Part shown: piece by piece, positions 33,315 to 42,793 of the stretch
Numbering within the stretch: position 1 is the stretch's first letter
Layout: every line of letters begins with the position of its first letter
Assembly (NCBI GenBank): GCA_020744225.1
Contig: JAGMWG010000009.1
Coordinates: 682,001 to 746,000, forward strand
Reading direction: 5' to 3'
DNA: 64,000 nt
Origin: Paraphoma chrysanthemicola
Taxonomy: Eukaryota; Ascomycota; Dothideomycetes; Pleosporales; Phaeosphaeriaceae
Translations under genes and position numbers: made by a program
The notes under the pieces: model-generated
Databases searched by the model: none
Told to the model about the DNA's origin: nothing
Seen by the model: the letters and a program-made list of their open reading frames with translations, nothing else

Positions 33315-34853
33315 ATGGCGGCCCCTGCAAGCACCACCGCGCCCGGCGCAACCTCGAAACCCGTCGCCTCTCCGTCAGCTTCCGCAACCGCCTCGACAGC
33401 CTCTTCTCTGCACTCCCAGCCCGATGCGATAGCTCCCCTGCCGCCCGCTCAGCAGCACCAGCAGCAGCAGCACTCTGGAGGTAGCAGCTTGCAAGCCGCT
33501 GCCGAAGCCCTACTGAAGCCGAAGAAACCCACTATGACGTCGCGCCTCAGCAGCATGTTGGGCATCAAGGAGTCGTCGGCTGCCGCTGCCGCTGAGAGGA
33601 ATGGCGAAGTCAAGGCCGTCAACGGCACCGCTACCAACGGCCGCCCGCAACCCTCGCGCCAGGCGTCCATCACGAAGAAGGAAGGCCCGAACGGGACCTA
33701 CAAGCGCTTCTGGGCGAACGAGGACGGGACCCATGAGCACCACCTCAGGGTAGCGAAGCGACAGGAGAAGCTGTCCGACATGTTCCAGAACTTGATGCTG
33801 GGCAAGAAGAAGGGCGAGAGCCACGAAGATCAGCCCCTCAGTCTGATGTCCAACTGGGTCGACGTCATGCGCAACGAGAAGGAGAAGCTGGCCGAGCAGA
33901 AGAACACCGGAAATCATCTGCCGCAGACTCTGGTCCAGAAATATGGCAAGTGTCAGGAGGTTGTTGGTCGCGGCGCTTTTGGCATCGTCCGCGTGGCACA
34001 CAAACAGGACCCGAAAGACTCAAAACGGGAGCAGCTGTACGCCGTCAAAGAGTTCAAGCAGCGGCCCGGCGAATCTGCCAAGCGCTACCAGAAGCGACTG
34101 ACTTCCGAGTTCTGCATATCCTCCTCGATGCAGCATCCGAATGTCATCACAACTCTTGACCTGCTTCAAGACGAGAAAGGCACGTATTGCGAAGTCATGG
34201 AGTACTGTTCCGGCGGCGATCTCTACACTTTAGTCCTTGCCGCAGGCCAGCTCGAGGTAATTGAGGCGGACTGCTTTTTCAAGCAACTGATGCGTGGCGT
34301 CGAATATATGCACGAAATGGGTGTCGCCCACCGCGATCTGAAGCCAGAAAATCTTCTCCTCACAACGCATGGTTCTATCAAAATCACTGATTTTGGAAAT
34401 GGTGAATGCTTCCGAATGGCGTGGGAGAAGGAGGCTCACATGACGGCTGGTCTGTGTGGCTCTGCTCCGTACATTGCGCCCGAAGAGTACGTCGACAAGG
34501 AGTTCGATCCCCGTGCCGTCGATGTCTGGGCTTGTGGCATCATCTACATGGCTATGAGGACAGGCCGTCATCTTTGGCGCGTTGCGCAGAAGGGCGAAGA
34601 CGAGTTCTTCGACCGCTATCTAGAGGACCGCAAGGAAGAGGAGGGCTACCGACCTATCGAGGTGTTAAGAAGAGTAAGTCATCGTCCGTCATGTATCTGC
34701 ACCGATGCTAACGAAACCCAGCGGCAATGTCGCAACGTTATCTACTCAATCTTGGACCCAATTCCGGCACGTCGTCTTACTGCCCACCAAGTTCTCGCAT
34801 CTGAGTGGGTTTCGGAAATCAAAGTATGCCGTGCTGGCGACGAAGGCTTTTAA
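33315..34853 (+). CDS. SAT4: SAT4/HAL4-type serine/threonine kinase
   Basis: Fungal-specific kinase family that in yeast stabilises nutrient and potassium transporters (TRK1/TRK2) at the plasma membrane. Exons 33315-34673 and 34722-34853 encode 496 residues. A disordered Ala/Ser/Thr-rich N-terminus has a Gln/His run (QQHQQQQH). The kinase domain starts near residue 215: GRGAFGIVRVAH, AVKEF (beta-3 Lys), HRDLKPENLLL, DFGNGECF (the DFGN variant typical of this family), GSAPYIAPEEY and DVWACGIIYMAM. The 48-nt intron (GTAAGT, GCTAAC, CAG) is in frame and has no stop, so an unspliced reading would insert 16 residues (from VSHRPS to TDANETQ) into the C-lobe. The spliced form, LRR joined to RQCRNVIYSIL, fits a kinase better. 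HAL5 is the alternative orthologue. Confidence 0.88.
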   Translation: MAAPASTTAPGATSKPVASPSASATASTASSLHSQPDAIAPLPPAQQHQQQQHSGGSSLQAAAEALLKPKKPTMTSRLSSMLGIKESSAAAAAERNGEVKAVNGTATNGRPQPSRQASITKKEGPNGTYKRFWANEDGTHEHHLRVAKRQEKLSDMFQNLMLGKKKGESHEDQPLSLMSNWVDVMRNEKEKLAEQKNTGNHLPQTLVQKYGKCQEVVGRGAFGIVRVAHKQDPKDSKREQLYAVKEFKQRPGESAKRYQKRLTSEFCISSSMQHPNVITTLDLLQDEKGTYCEVMEYCSGGDLYTLVLAAGQLEVIEADCFFKQLMRGVEYMHEMGVAHRDLKPENLLLTTHGSIKITDFGNGECFRMAWEKEAHMTAGLCGSAPYIAPEEYVDKEFDPRAVDVWACGIIYMAMRTGRHLWRVAQKGEDEFFDRYLEDRKEEEGYRPIEVLRRVSHRPSCICTDANETQRQCRNVIYSILDPIPARRLTAHQVLASEWVSEIKVCRAGDEGF

Positions 34854-35841
34854 TAGTGCGCCAAAGGCTGGACCTCGATATCTTTAGGCTGCATTCCCTT
34901 CGCCGCTGCATGAGCACGCCCCTGAGACGACCATGCGATAATGGAACGACTTTCTGTTTGGCTGCTTCAGCTCTCGCAGCCCTCGATTTTGTATTGTTTG
35001 TTCGGCTCCATATACTTCTTTGCACGACATAATTTTTTGCGACTCCATGATACCTGGCAAGACATACCCTTTTCACGATTGATGTCACAGCATAGCGGAC
35101 TTTTCGGCACCGGCTGCTAGCACGAGGCCTTTGAACGTGGGTCTTGGGCGACTCGTCACGATACACACATTACGTAGACGGCAACGGAATGGTATTTGCA
35201 GCTTTACATGAGGATGGGAGGATGGGTTGACACTTATTGGGTGATTACGTTGAGACGAATCCGCTCGTTTGTCATGGCTACATGTTTGTACAGGCTGCGT
35301 GCGATCATGCAGAGCTTCACGAATCTCCTTTTTACCACATAGCACGCATGTTTATTTGAGCGTGCCGCGTGCCGCGCTGCTATAGGGTGCGGTAGCATAT
35401 TGCACATAGTTTTCCGTGTGCCTGCTCCATTATACTTCAGTGAGCATAGCATACAGTTCGTCTTGCATATCCAATGATGTACAATATTACAAGCAAGTTC
35501 TCGTACATTGCATCGGCAATTTGTAGATTGAGGCAGATGAAAAGTGCAGCCAAGCCGATTGAATTTGAGCGATGCAGAATATGTCGACTTGCATATAATT
35601 GTGAAAGCTGGTTGACCGTTTCTTGGCATCTGTCATCGCTCAGTGCAACATAGATTAGCCTGGCAAGCGACGAGCGGTGAATCAGCCAGGCCAGCAACGT
35701 GTCTACCCGCCCGCGCGAACGACTGTTCCCACTGCAGCAACCAGAGCACTTTCATATATCTGAGGCGTCTCATGGGTGTACACGACACTGGCCAGCTTAC
35801 TTTGCCGCACTACAGGTTTGATTGAGCAATGCAAGCAAGCA
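34854..35841. other. Intergenic, kinase to SLP1
   Basis: About 1 kb, relatively AT-rich between 35230 and 35660, with no coding features recognised. It holds the 3' end of the kinase gene and the SLP1 promoter. Confidence 0.5.
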
Positions 35842-38838
35842 ATGCCAGCGATTGGCGCAACCCTCCGCAAATGGACGCTCTGCCTGCTCCTCTGCAGCAG
35901 CCCGACACCTGCATACGCTCAGGCAACGAATGAGACGGCGACAAGCGACTCTCGCGCTACTGTGTCTTCGAGTACCACCACATATGATACCTCTTCCGCG
36001 GGCTCGTTGTCTGCTTCCACTGCCCGCCCGTATACCGCCTCCGAGACGACATGTCCCTTCCGCACGATAAACTACATCACCCACACCCTACCGCAGCAGT
36101 GCGCAAAGGCGACATGGTCTGCGCCAGGCGAGGCGGCGACGGCAAAGGGGAACGTGGTTGTGGCGGAGGTCACACCCAGCCTGCAAACAGCAGCTGCTGC
36201 GCCGAATGAGACAGGCGAGAGAAGTGTGCAAGGAGCACAGAGTGATGCTGAGGCGGCATCCTCTCAGACAGGCGCGGCCGGCTCAGTGGATACCTTCACA
36301 GAAAGCAGCACAGCGAACACGGAAGCAGAGGCTGAGCTAGAGACAGACTCGCCGCTCGACAATGCCAACTTCCTGTCCTTCGAGGAGTGGAAGAAGAAAA
36401 ACCTGGCTCAGGTTGGTCAGTCGCCAGAAAACGTCGGTCAAGGGCGTGCACCTCCCTCGAACCAGGCTGCTCGACGCCGGCCTGTCAACGTCAATGCACT
36501 GGATTCTTTGGGTGAGGAAGCCGAGATCGAGCTCGACTTTGCTGGCTTTGGCACGCCACCAGACGGCGAGAATGCAGTTGGCAGCGGACATGCAGGAGCA
36601 CAGGACGTTGGGGCTACCAAGGCTACGGGTGGGGAGAAGAAAGCAGCCCCAAGCTCGTGGGCACTCAGCAAAGACGCAGGAAAGACATGCAAGGAGCGCT
36701 TCAATTACGCCTCCTTCGACTGTGCAGCCACTGTGTTGAAGACGAACAAGCAAGCAAAGAGTGCCACATCCATCCTAGTGGAGAACAAGGACAGCTACAT
36801 GCTCAATGAGTGTTCAGCGGATAACAAGTTTCTAATCGTTGAGCTGTGCGACGACATCTTGGTAGACACAGTCGTCCTCGGGAACTATGAGTTCTTCTCC
36901 TCCATGTTCCGTCACTTTCGCGTCAGCGTCTCCGATCGCTATCCTGTCAAGATGGAAAGGTGGAGGACGCTGGCCACCTTCGAAGCGCGCAACTCGCGTG
37001 ACATACAGCCATTTCTCATCACAGAGCCTCAGATATGGGCACGATACCTACGTATCGAATTTCTGACTCAGTACGGCAACGAGTACTACTGCCCGCTGAG
37101 CTTGTTGCGTGTTCATGGTACCACGATGATGGAGCAGTTCAGGCGAGAGGAGGAGGAGGCACGAGGCGTTGACGATGATGTCGACCTTGAGGTGGTGCAA
37201 GACAACGTAGTCAAGCCGGCCATTGATAGCGGCCCGATCCCAGCGGACCAAGTCCCAATCCAGGCAGTGGGAAAAGATACTCAAAGTTCAGAAACATCGA
37301 CAAGTCATGCTGCCAGGGCGGAATCAGATCAAGCCGACAGATCATCCGTATCTATTGCTGCCGATCATCAGCGCAGTATAGAGCTGTCATCGTCAACCAC
37401 CAAATTGGCAGCACCACCCTCTGGAGCGCTTCATGTAGATCACAAGAGCGCAGAGCAGCCGACGCCAGGTTCATCATCTCTTGATGTCGACTCGCCCGCG
37501 AACAGTTCACGTCCTCATACCAGTCATTCCAGCAAGACTAATCCTACCATGGATACTGAGATAGATACGCTGTCCCCGTTGGCAGACTCTGGTGTAAATG
37601 CTACCAACGCATCGGCGACGGCCGCACCTAAAAACTCGGGCGTTGCCAAATCAGGGGTAAACGACACTGTGGCGAAGCCGTCCAATGCTTCAAGCGCAAG
37701 GGCCATGGATAACGCTGCAGCGGCCAGCAGTTCCATACAATCGCAGCCTCGCTCTACTCCGACTCAGCCGAATCCTGCCACGCCCTCGACGCAGGAGTCG
37801 TTCTTCAAATCGATCCACAAGCGACTTCTCTATCTCGAGGCGAATAGCACACTCTCTCTCCAATATATCGAAGAGCAGTCTCGCATTCTTCGGGATGCAT
37901 TCATGAAGGTAGAGAAAAGACAGCTTGCAAAGACGGAGAAATTCCTTGATCACTTGAATAGTACCGTCATGCTTGAGTTGAAGAGCTTTCGCACAATGTA
38001 CGATCAGCTTTGGCAAAGTACAGTCATCGAGCTCGAAAGCATGAAGGAGCGACAGAAGACCGAGGTGGGTGAAATAGGCACCCGTCTCAGTTTGATGGCC
38101 GACGAGCTTGTATGGCAGAAGAGAATGGCTGTCGTACAATCTACGTTACTTCTCCTCTGTCTGGGACTGGTTCTCTTTGTCAGGTCTGGCACGCTGGGCT
38201 CTGCAGCCGATGTCCCGATCGTACAACAGCTGGGAAGCAAATACACGAGTTTCTTCGAATCCTCGCCGCCACGCAGTCCTCCAGAGTCAGGCATCGCACG
38301 TCGAAGACGGATACTAAGAAGCATGTGGCGGAGCGATACATCTGCAGGCTTGAGCGATCACCAAAGTGACGGAGCCCACGTCGCTTCCGACGCCGAGTTG
38401 GAAGGTACCCAGAGCCCTGTACAAATCGAATACAGCCCTCCAACACCAGATACACCGGGTGCTTTGGCAGAGAGTGACCTACGCAATGGCTTGAGTCCTT
38501 TAGATTCGCCAAATACAGATCCGCTAGCCGAAGGTTCTTCGCCCAACGACGACACTCCAGGATCCGATGACCAAGCTAAGCGCCTTGAAGTTCTGGAGAC
38601 GCAATCTGGTCCTGCGACACCGAATGGAACACGGGATAGCAGACCATCGTGGGAAGAAGTCGACCGTGCGATAGACCAGCTCAAGGCGGAGGAGAGAGGT
38701 GAGCCCACACCACGGGCCACGAAGAAGGACCGCGAAAGAAAGAAGAAGCGAAGTCCATTGCGGAGAGCTCACAGCAGCTTCGATGGCACCACAGATAATG
38801 AGCCCACGACGGACAGTGGGAGCGAGTTGTTTCTTTGA
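35842..38838 (+). CDS. SLP1: SUN-domain ER membrane protein SLP1
   Basis: SLP1/SUCO/osteopotentia-type protein. In yeast it forms an ER complex with EMP65 that protects folding soluble proteins. The intronless gene encodes 998 residues from ATG 35842, chosen because a signal peptide follows at once (WTLCLLLCSSPTPAYAQ); an in-frame ATG at 35776 is less likely. A Ser/Thr-rich lumenal region is followed by the family motif SFEEWKKKNLAQ (about residue 178). The SUN domain spans about residues 290-435, including ASFDCAATVLKTNK, YMLNECSADNKFLIVELCDD, VVLGNYEFFSSMFRHF and YGNEYYCPLSLLRVHG. A long linker leads to a helical segment (about 655-755), one transmembrane helix (STLLLLCLGLVLFV, about 767-780) and a Ser/Pro-rich basic tail (KKDRERKKKRSPLRR). 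Confidence 0.92.
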   Translation: MPAIGATLRKWTLCLLLCSSPTPAYAQATNETATSDSRATVSSSTTTYDTSSAGSLSASTARPYTASETTCPFRTINYITHTLPQQCAKATWSAPGEAATAKGNVVVAEVTPSLQTAAAAPNETGERSVQGAQSDAEAASSQTGAAGSVDTFTESSTANTEAEAELETDSPLDNANFLSFEEWKKKNLAQVGQSPENVGQGRAPPSNQAARRRPVNVNALDSLGEEAEIELDFAGFGTPPDGENAVGSGHAGAQDVGATKATGGEKKAAPSSWALSKDAGKTCKERFNYASFDCAATVLKTNKQAKSATSILVENKDSYMLNECSADNKFLIVELCDDILVDTVVLGNYEFFSSMFRHFRVSVSDRYPVKMERWRTLATFEARNSRDIQPFLITEPQIWARYLRIEFLTQYGNEYYCPLSLLRVHGTTMMEQFRREEEEARGVDDDVDLEVVQDNVVKPAIDSGPIPADQVPIQAVGKDTQSSETSTSHAARAESDQADRSSVSIAADHQRSIELSSSTTKLAAPPSGALHVDHKSAEQPTPGSSSLDVDSPANSSRPHTSHSSKTNPTMDTEIDTLSPLADSGVNATNASATAAPKNSGVAKSGVNDTVAKPSNASSARAMDNAAAASSSIQSQPRSTPTQPNPATPSTQESFFKSIHKRLLYLEANSTLSLQYIEEQSRILRDAFMKVEKRQLAKTEKFLDHLNSTVMLELKSFRTMYDQLWQSTVIELESMKERQKTEVGEIGTRLSLMADELVWQKRMAVVQSTLLLLCLGLVLFVRSGTLGSAADVPIVQQLGSKYTSFFESSPPRSPPESGIARRRRILRSMWRSDTSAGLSDHQSDGAHVASDAELEGTQSPVQIEYSPPTPDTPGALAESDLRNGLSPLDSPNTDPLAEGSSPNDDTPGSDDQAKRLEVLETQSGPATPNGTRDSRPSWEEVDRAIDQLKAEERGEPTPRATKKDRERKKKRSPLRRAHSSFDGTTDNEPTTDSGSELFL

Positions 38839-39426
38839 TGCAGGACATCATGTGTGATTGTGTGCATAGTGATTGTGTACTTGAAGCGCGGCATTTCACG
38901 GCGTTCGGCGGGATTTTCTTCACAGAACTTTGGTATTGATACGCGTCATGAATTAGGCTGTACATAGTCATTCGCTTTATGGCTCGCATCGAGCTCATCA
39001 TGTAAAGCAAAATATCCAAGCACAATTTGCATCGTCCAAGTGATGCGTGTTGTGCTTTACTTAGCCTGCGAAGCCATTGCAAAATTGGTGATCATCTAAC
39101 AATTGCCTCGGCCAGACAGCTTGACCGCTAGCGATCAGGCAAGGATAACCGACTAAACATTCGACGTGCTCAGATAATCACCCCACGACTGCCAAGCACA
39201 CCGCTGTGTTGGGTGGAGCAGGACTTCCGAACCTCGGCAAAAACCAATCTGGAGCACCATTTGCGGGGAGCTTAGCTCGAAACATGGCCGACATAACCTC
39301 GCTGTGGACGAGTCGCCCCGACTTTTCCACGGAATCATATCTACAACAGACATTTGGACTTTTTCAATAGAGTCTTTACCATCACTCTTTTCCGTTGCTC
39401 GATATCATAGACACATTCCAGCAAAC
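38839..39426. other. Intergenic, SLP1 to acyl-CoA dehydrogenase
   Basis: About 590 bases without a recognised gene. The final 80 bases precede the ATG at 39427 in a fungal-type context (CAAACATG). Confidence 0.5.
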
Positions 39427-40966
39427 ATGTCTGTTCCATATAGCCTGCTGCAGAACAGCAAGGATGGCCATCTCTCAGCCAGCGAGCGGATTCCCGTCAT
39501 TGCTCGGCCGTTTGTCAGCGAGCGGGCGAAGAAGACGCTCGATATTGTGAGTTTGATACCGCAGCTACCTCATTGATGAATGCGTTGCTGATTTCCTCCT
39601 CTCAACAGGTAGAGAAGTTCGTCGAAGAAGAATGCATCCCCGCCGATGCCGTATACGTACGCCAAATCGGCGAGACTACCATAGAGCGCTTCTCATCGCA
39701 TCCTTCCATCATTGAGGACCTTAAGAAGCGCGCCCAGGAACTTGGCCTCTGGAACATGTTCCTGCCAAAGGCACACTTCAAGGAGGGCGCGGGCTTCAGT
39801 AATTTGGAGTACGGCCTCATGGCGGAGTATCTGGGCAAGAGCAGGACTGCATCGGAGGCAACCAACTGCGCGGCCCCAGATACGGGCAATATGGAGGTCA
39901 TTGCCAAGTATGGCACTGAGGCACAGAAGAGGCGGTGGTTGGACCCGTTGCTCAGGGGAGAGATTCGCTCGGCGTTCTTGATGACAGAGCCGCAGGTCGC
40001 GTCGAGTGACGCAACAAACATTGAGATGACGATTACGCGTGATGGGGATCATTATGTCTTGAACGGACAGGTATGTCTTGCCGTCTTCATGCTCGTCAAG
40101 CTTTGCAAACACTAACCATCATGTAGAAATGGTGGTCTTCGGGCATTGGTGACCCTCGCTGCAAGATCTTCATCGTCCTTGGAAAGACCGACCCCAACCA
40201 CTCCGACAAGTATCAGCAGCAATCCGTCATCCTCGTACCCAATGATGTACCTGGTGTGACAGTCCACCGCATGTTGTCCGTCATGGGCTTCGATGATGCA
40301 CCCCACGGTCACGGCCACGTCCAGTTTGATAACGTTCGTGTGCCCGCTAGCAACATGGTCCTCGGTGAGGGCCGTGGTTTCGAGATCATCCAGGGCCGTC
40401 TTGGTCCCGGACGTATCCACCACGCCATGAGGAGCATCGGATCGGCCGAGAAGGCGCTCGAATGGTTCCTTGCTCGCATCAACGACGAGCGCAAGAAGCC
40501 TTTTGGCAAGCTTCTCAACGAGCACGGCATCATGCTTGAGCGTGTCGCACGCTCACGTATTGAGATTGACTCGGCTCGTCTCGCTGTCCTCAACGCAGCT
40601 ATCAAGATCGATGAGACCAACGCCAAGGGCGCCCTCAAGGAAATCGCCGAAGTCAAGGTCCTCGTCCCTGAGGTCAACCTCAAGGTCATCGACTGGGCCA
40701 TCCAGGCTTATGGCGGTGCTGGTGTCTGCCAAGATACACCCCTTGCGAACATGTATGCGTCCGGCAGGACGATGCGCATTGTCGACGGACCCGATGAGGT
40801 ACATCTTCTTCAGTTGGGTCGCAATGAGAACAAGCGTGGTATTGCACACAAGCAGAGGATCGAGGCACAACAGAAGAAGGGCGAGGAGTTGTGCAGGAAG
40901 TATGGCATTGAGCCACGGGATCCTCTCTACTTGGGCCGAACGAGCACCGAGGCGAGCAAGTTGTAA
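39427..40966 (+). CDS. ACAD10/11-like acyl-CoA dehydrogenase with C-terminal SKL
   Basis: Flavoenzyme that introduces an alpha-beta double bond into acyl-CoA; the ACAD10/11 branch also handles 4-hydroxyacyl-CoA. Exons 39427-39546, 39609-40070 and 40127-40966 encode 473 residues. The order is the standard acyl-CoA dehydrogenase fold: N-terminal helical domain, FAD-contacting beta domain (FLMTEPQVASSDATNIEM, then NGQKWWSSG across intron 2) and C-terminal helices with RLGPGRIHHAMRSIGSAEKA and QAYGGAGVCQDTPLAN, ending near RIVDGPDEVHLLQLGR. The aminoglycoside-kinase-like domain of full-length ACAD10/11 is absent. The protein ends in Ser-Lys-Leu, a canonical PTS1, which suggests a peroxisomal rather than mitochondrial site. 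No mitochondrial presequence is evident. Exact acyl specificity cannot be read from sequence. Confidence 0.92.
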
Positions 40967-41235
40967 GAATGTATATTGAGTAACATTAGGTCGTCTACAT
41001 TAGAATGCAAAAGTTGACCTTCCCACTTCTTGAATTTGAACCTGAACCATTGCTTGAGATCCTGCCAGTCAATGGGGTATGAATGGTGAGCGGCTTTGTG
41101 TATTCAGCCTTACCAAACCGCGAGCCTCGGCCCAGTCGCAAGCGCGAACGCCTGTTCGGTCGCGCAATCCGCGGCGTGGAGCACGCAAGCACTGCATGAG
41201 GCCGCGCCCACGCGCCCAGCCTTCAGTCGAACGAC

Positions 41236-42387
41236 ATGCCTCCCAAGAGTAGAGGGGCGCCCTTGCCTCCGGGCTTCCTGTCCAAATCAACGCCGAACTT
41301 AACAACATCTGCACCACTGGAGAATCGCGATGATGGAAGCAGTGCAATTGCGCCAGCGATGGCGGGTGGGAAGCAAGTAGGGACGAGCAATCTGGGCGCT
41401 GATGGTCTTGGAGATGGAGATGGAGAGGCAGAGGAATACTTGGGATCAGGTGTGCGAACGGAGGATGCTGATCAGAACGAGGACGAGGAAGGAGAGGAGG
41501 CTGTAATACCTGGACGTCGACCTGTTTCGACCCACCTACCACTTCCTGCTCATCCAGCGCAACCTATCTACCCTTCGCTTCACACATCTCGATCGCATAG
41601 CCAACTGCCTCGCCAGGCTGCAAGTGGGCTGTTCCCGCCGTTTTACAATCGACCACCAACCCCTCTACCGCCATCGCCGTCCCTTACGTCTCTGTTCCGA
41701 CCGTCGTTCGCCTCAAAACCTACAACACCAGACTCGTCCGATGTAGAGCTTCCAGGGGGGTTGCGACCTCCCAAGACTGGCACGAGCACACCAGCATCGA
41801 GCACATCGAACCTCGTCAATACAGCGCGGAATGCACCGACAGTACCTCGGGCGGCTCCGAAAGTGCCGACGTACGAATACTATGGCTTCGCGCTGTATCT
41901 GGGCAGCTCGGCAGCGTTCCTCATGTATATCCTCTGGGCGTATGTCCCCGCACCGATGCTGCATATGATGGGCATATACTACTACCCTAACCGGTGGTGG
42001 GCGCTCGCGATTCCATGCTGGCTGATTGCGTTGATCATCTACATCTACGTTGCGCTAGCGAGCTATAACACGGGCTACCTGACGCTGCCCCTCGACAGCA
42101 TTGAGAACCTAGTCGACGAATGCGCACAGGTTGCAGTTGTGGATCCCAAAACGGGCAAGATCGTGCGCGATCCCGTCTTAGTCGCCGACAAGCTTCACGA
42201 GCGCGACAAGGGCAAAGGTACAAGAGGAAGTGCGCCTCCCAGTCGCCGTGACTCGTTCTCGGCATACCAGTTTGACGCCGCAGACGATGTGGACTGGAAA
42301 GACCTCTGGAGTACAGGCACGGACGCAGTCATGGATGTGCCGATTGGCGGCGTGTGCGAGATTCTGTACGGCAGTGGTGAACTATGA
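41236..42387 (+). CDS. GPI19: GPI-GlcNAc transferase subunit PIG-P, long N-terminal extension
   Basis: Subunit of the ER complex (GPI3, GPI2, GPI15, GPI1, ERI1, GPI19) that makes the first GPI-anchor intermediate, GlcNAc-phosphatidylinositol. Intronless, 383 residues. The PIG-P domain covers about residues 212-300. It has YEYYGFALYLGSSAAFLMYI as the first membrane helix, then YYPNRWWALAIPCWL leading into the second helix, and YNTGYLTLPLDSIENLVDE. The C-terminal part ends in WKDLWSTGTDAVMDVPIGGV. The first 210 residues are disordered and rich in Pro, Ser and acidic residues, much longer than in yeast GPI19 or human PIGP, where the domain starts near the N-terminus. The start context (CGACATGCC) is acceptable. 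The next in-frame ATGs are M42 and then M232 inside the first helix. Confidence 0.92.
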   Translation: MPPKSRGAPLPPGFLSKSTPNLTTSAPLENRDDGSSAIAPAMAGGKQVGTSNLGADGLGDGDGEAEEYLGSGVRTEDADQNEDEEGEEAVIPGRRPVSTHLPLPAHPAQPIYPSLHTSRSHSQLPRQAASGLFPPFYNRPPTPLPPSPSLTSLFRPSFASKPTTPDSSDVELPGGLRPPKTGTSTPASSTSNLVNTARNAPTVPRAAPKVPTYEYYGFALYLGSSAAFLMYILWAYVPAPMLHMMGIYYYPNRWWALAIPCWLIALIIYIYVALASYNTGYLTLPLDSIENLVDECAQVAVVDPKTGKIVRDPVLVADKLHERDKGKGTRGSAPPSRRDSFSAYQFDAADDVDWKDLWSTGTDAVMDVPIGGVCEILYGSGEL

Positions 42388-42793
42388 ACCTGCACCGTCA
42401 TACTTACTGCTTCTTATTCATGCATGCATTGCAGGTCCGGCCAGTCACTGTTTGTCATCGTCGAGCTATCGTTCGTTTCCGAAGCGGGAATGCTTGTCAA
42501 AGCTTTTGCTCACCCCACTTATGTCTATCTGCCCCTCCCGAAGCTCGGAAAAGTCGCTGCAGAAGTACAGGCCCCGCTACGCCAGTGCATCTCAGACATG
42601 GGATTGGGCGGTACTTGTAGCTATCAATGAGCTACGGGAATAATACCATCTCCTCGGCAAAGATGGGCAAAGTATAAGTTCCTCAGGCCATCCACGATAG
42701 ACTGTGCTTTGTCCGGTTCGTTTTCTGGGGTGTTGTCTCTTATTGTGCATTGCCGTACTTCAGCCAAGCGCTCAATTCTTACCAATTGCCATC
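42388..42793. other. Intergenic, GPI19 to phosphatase homologue
   Basis: About 400 bases with the 3' region of GPI19 and the promoter of the next gene. Overlapping short frames show no conserved features. Confidence 0.45.
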
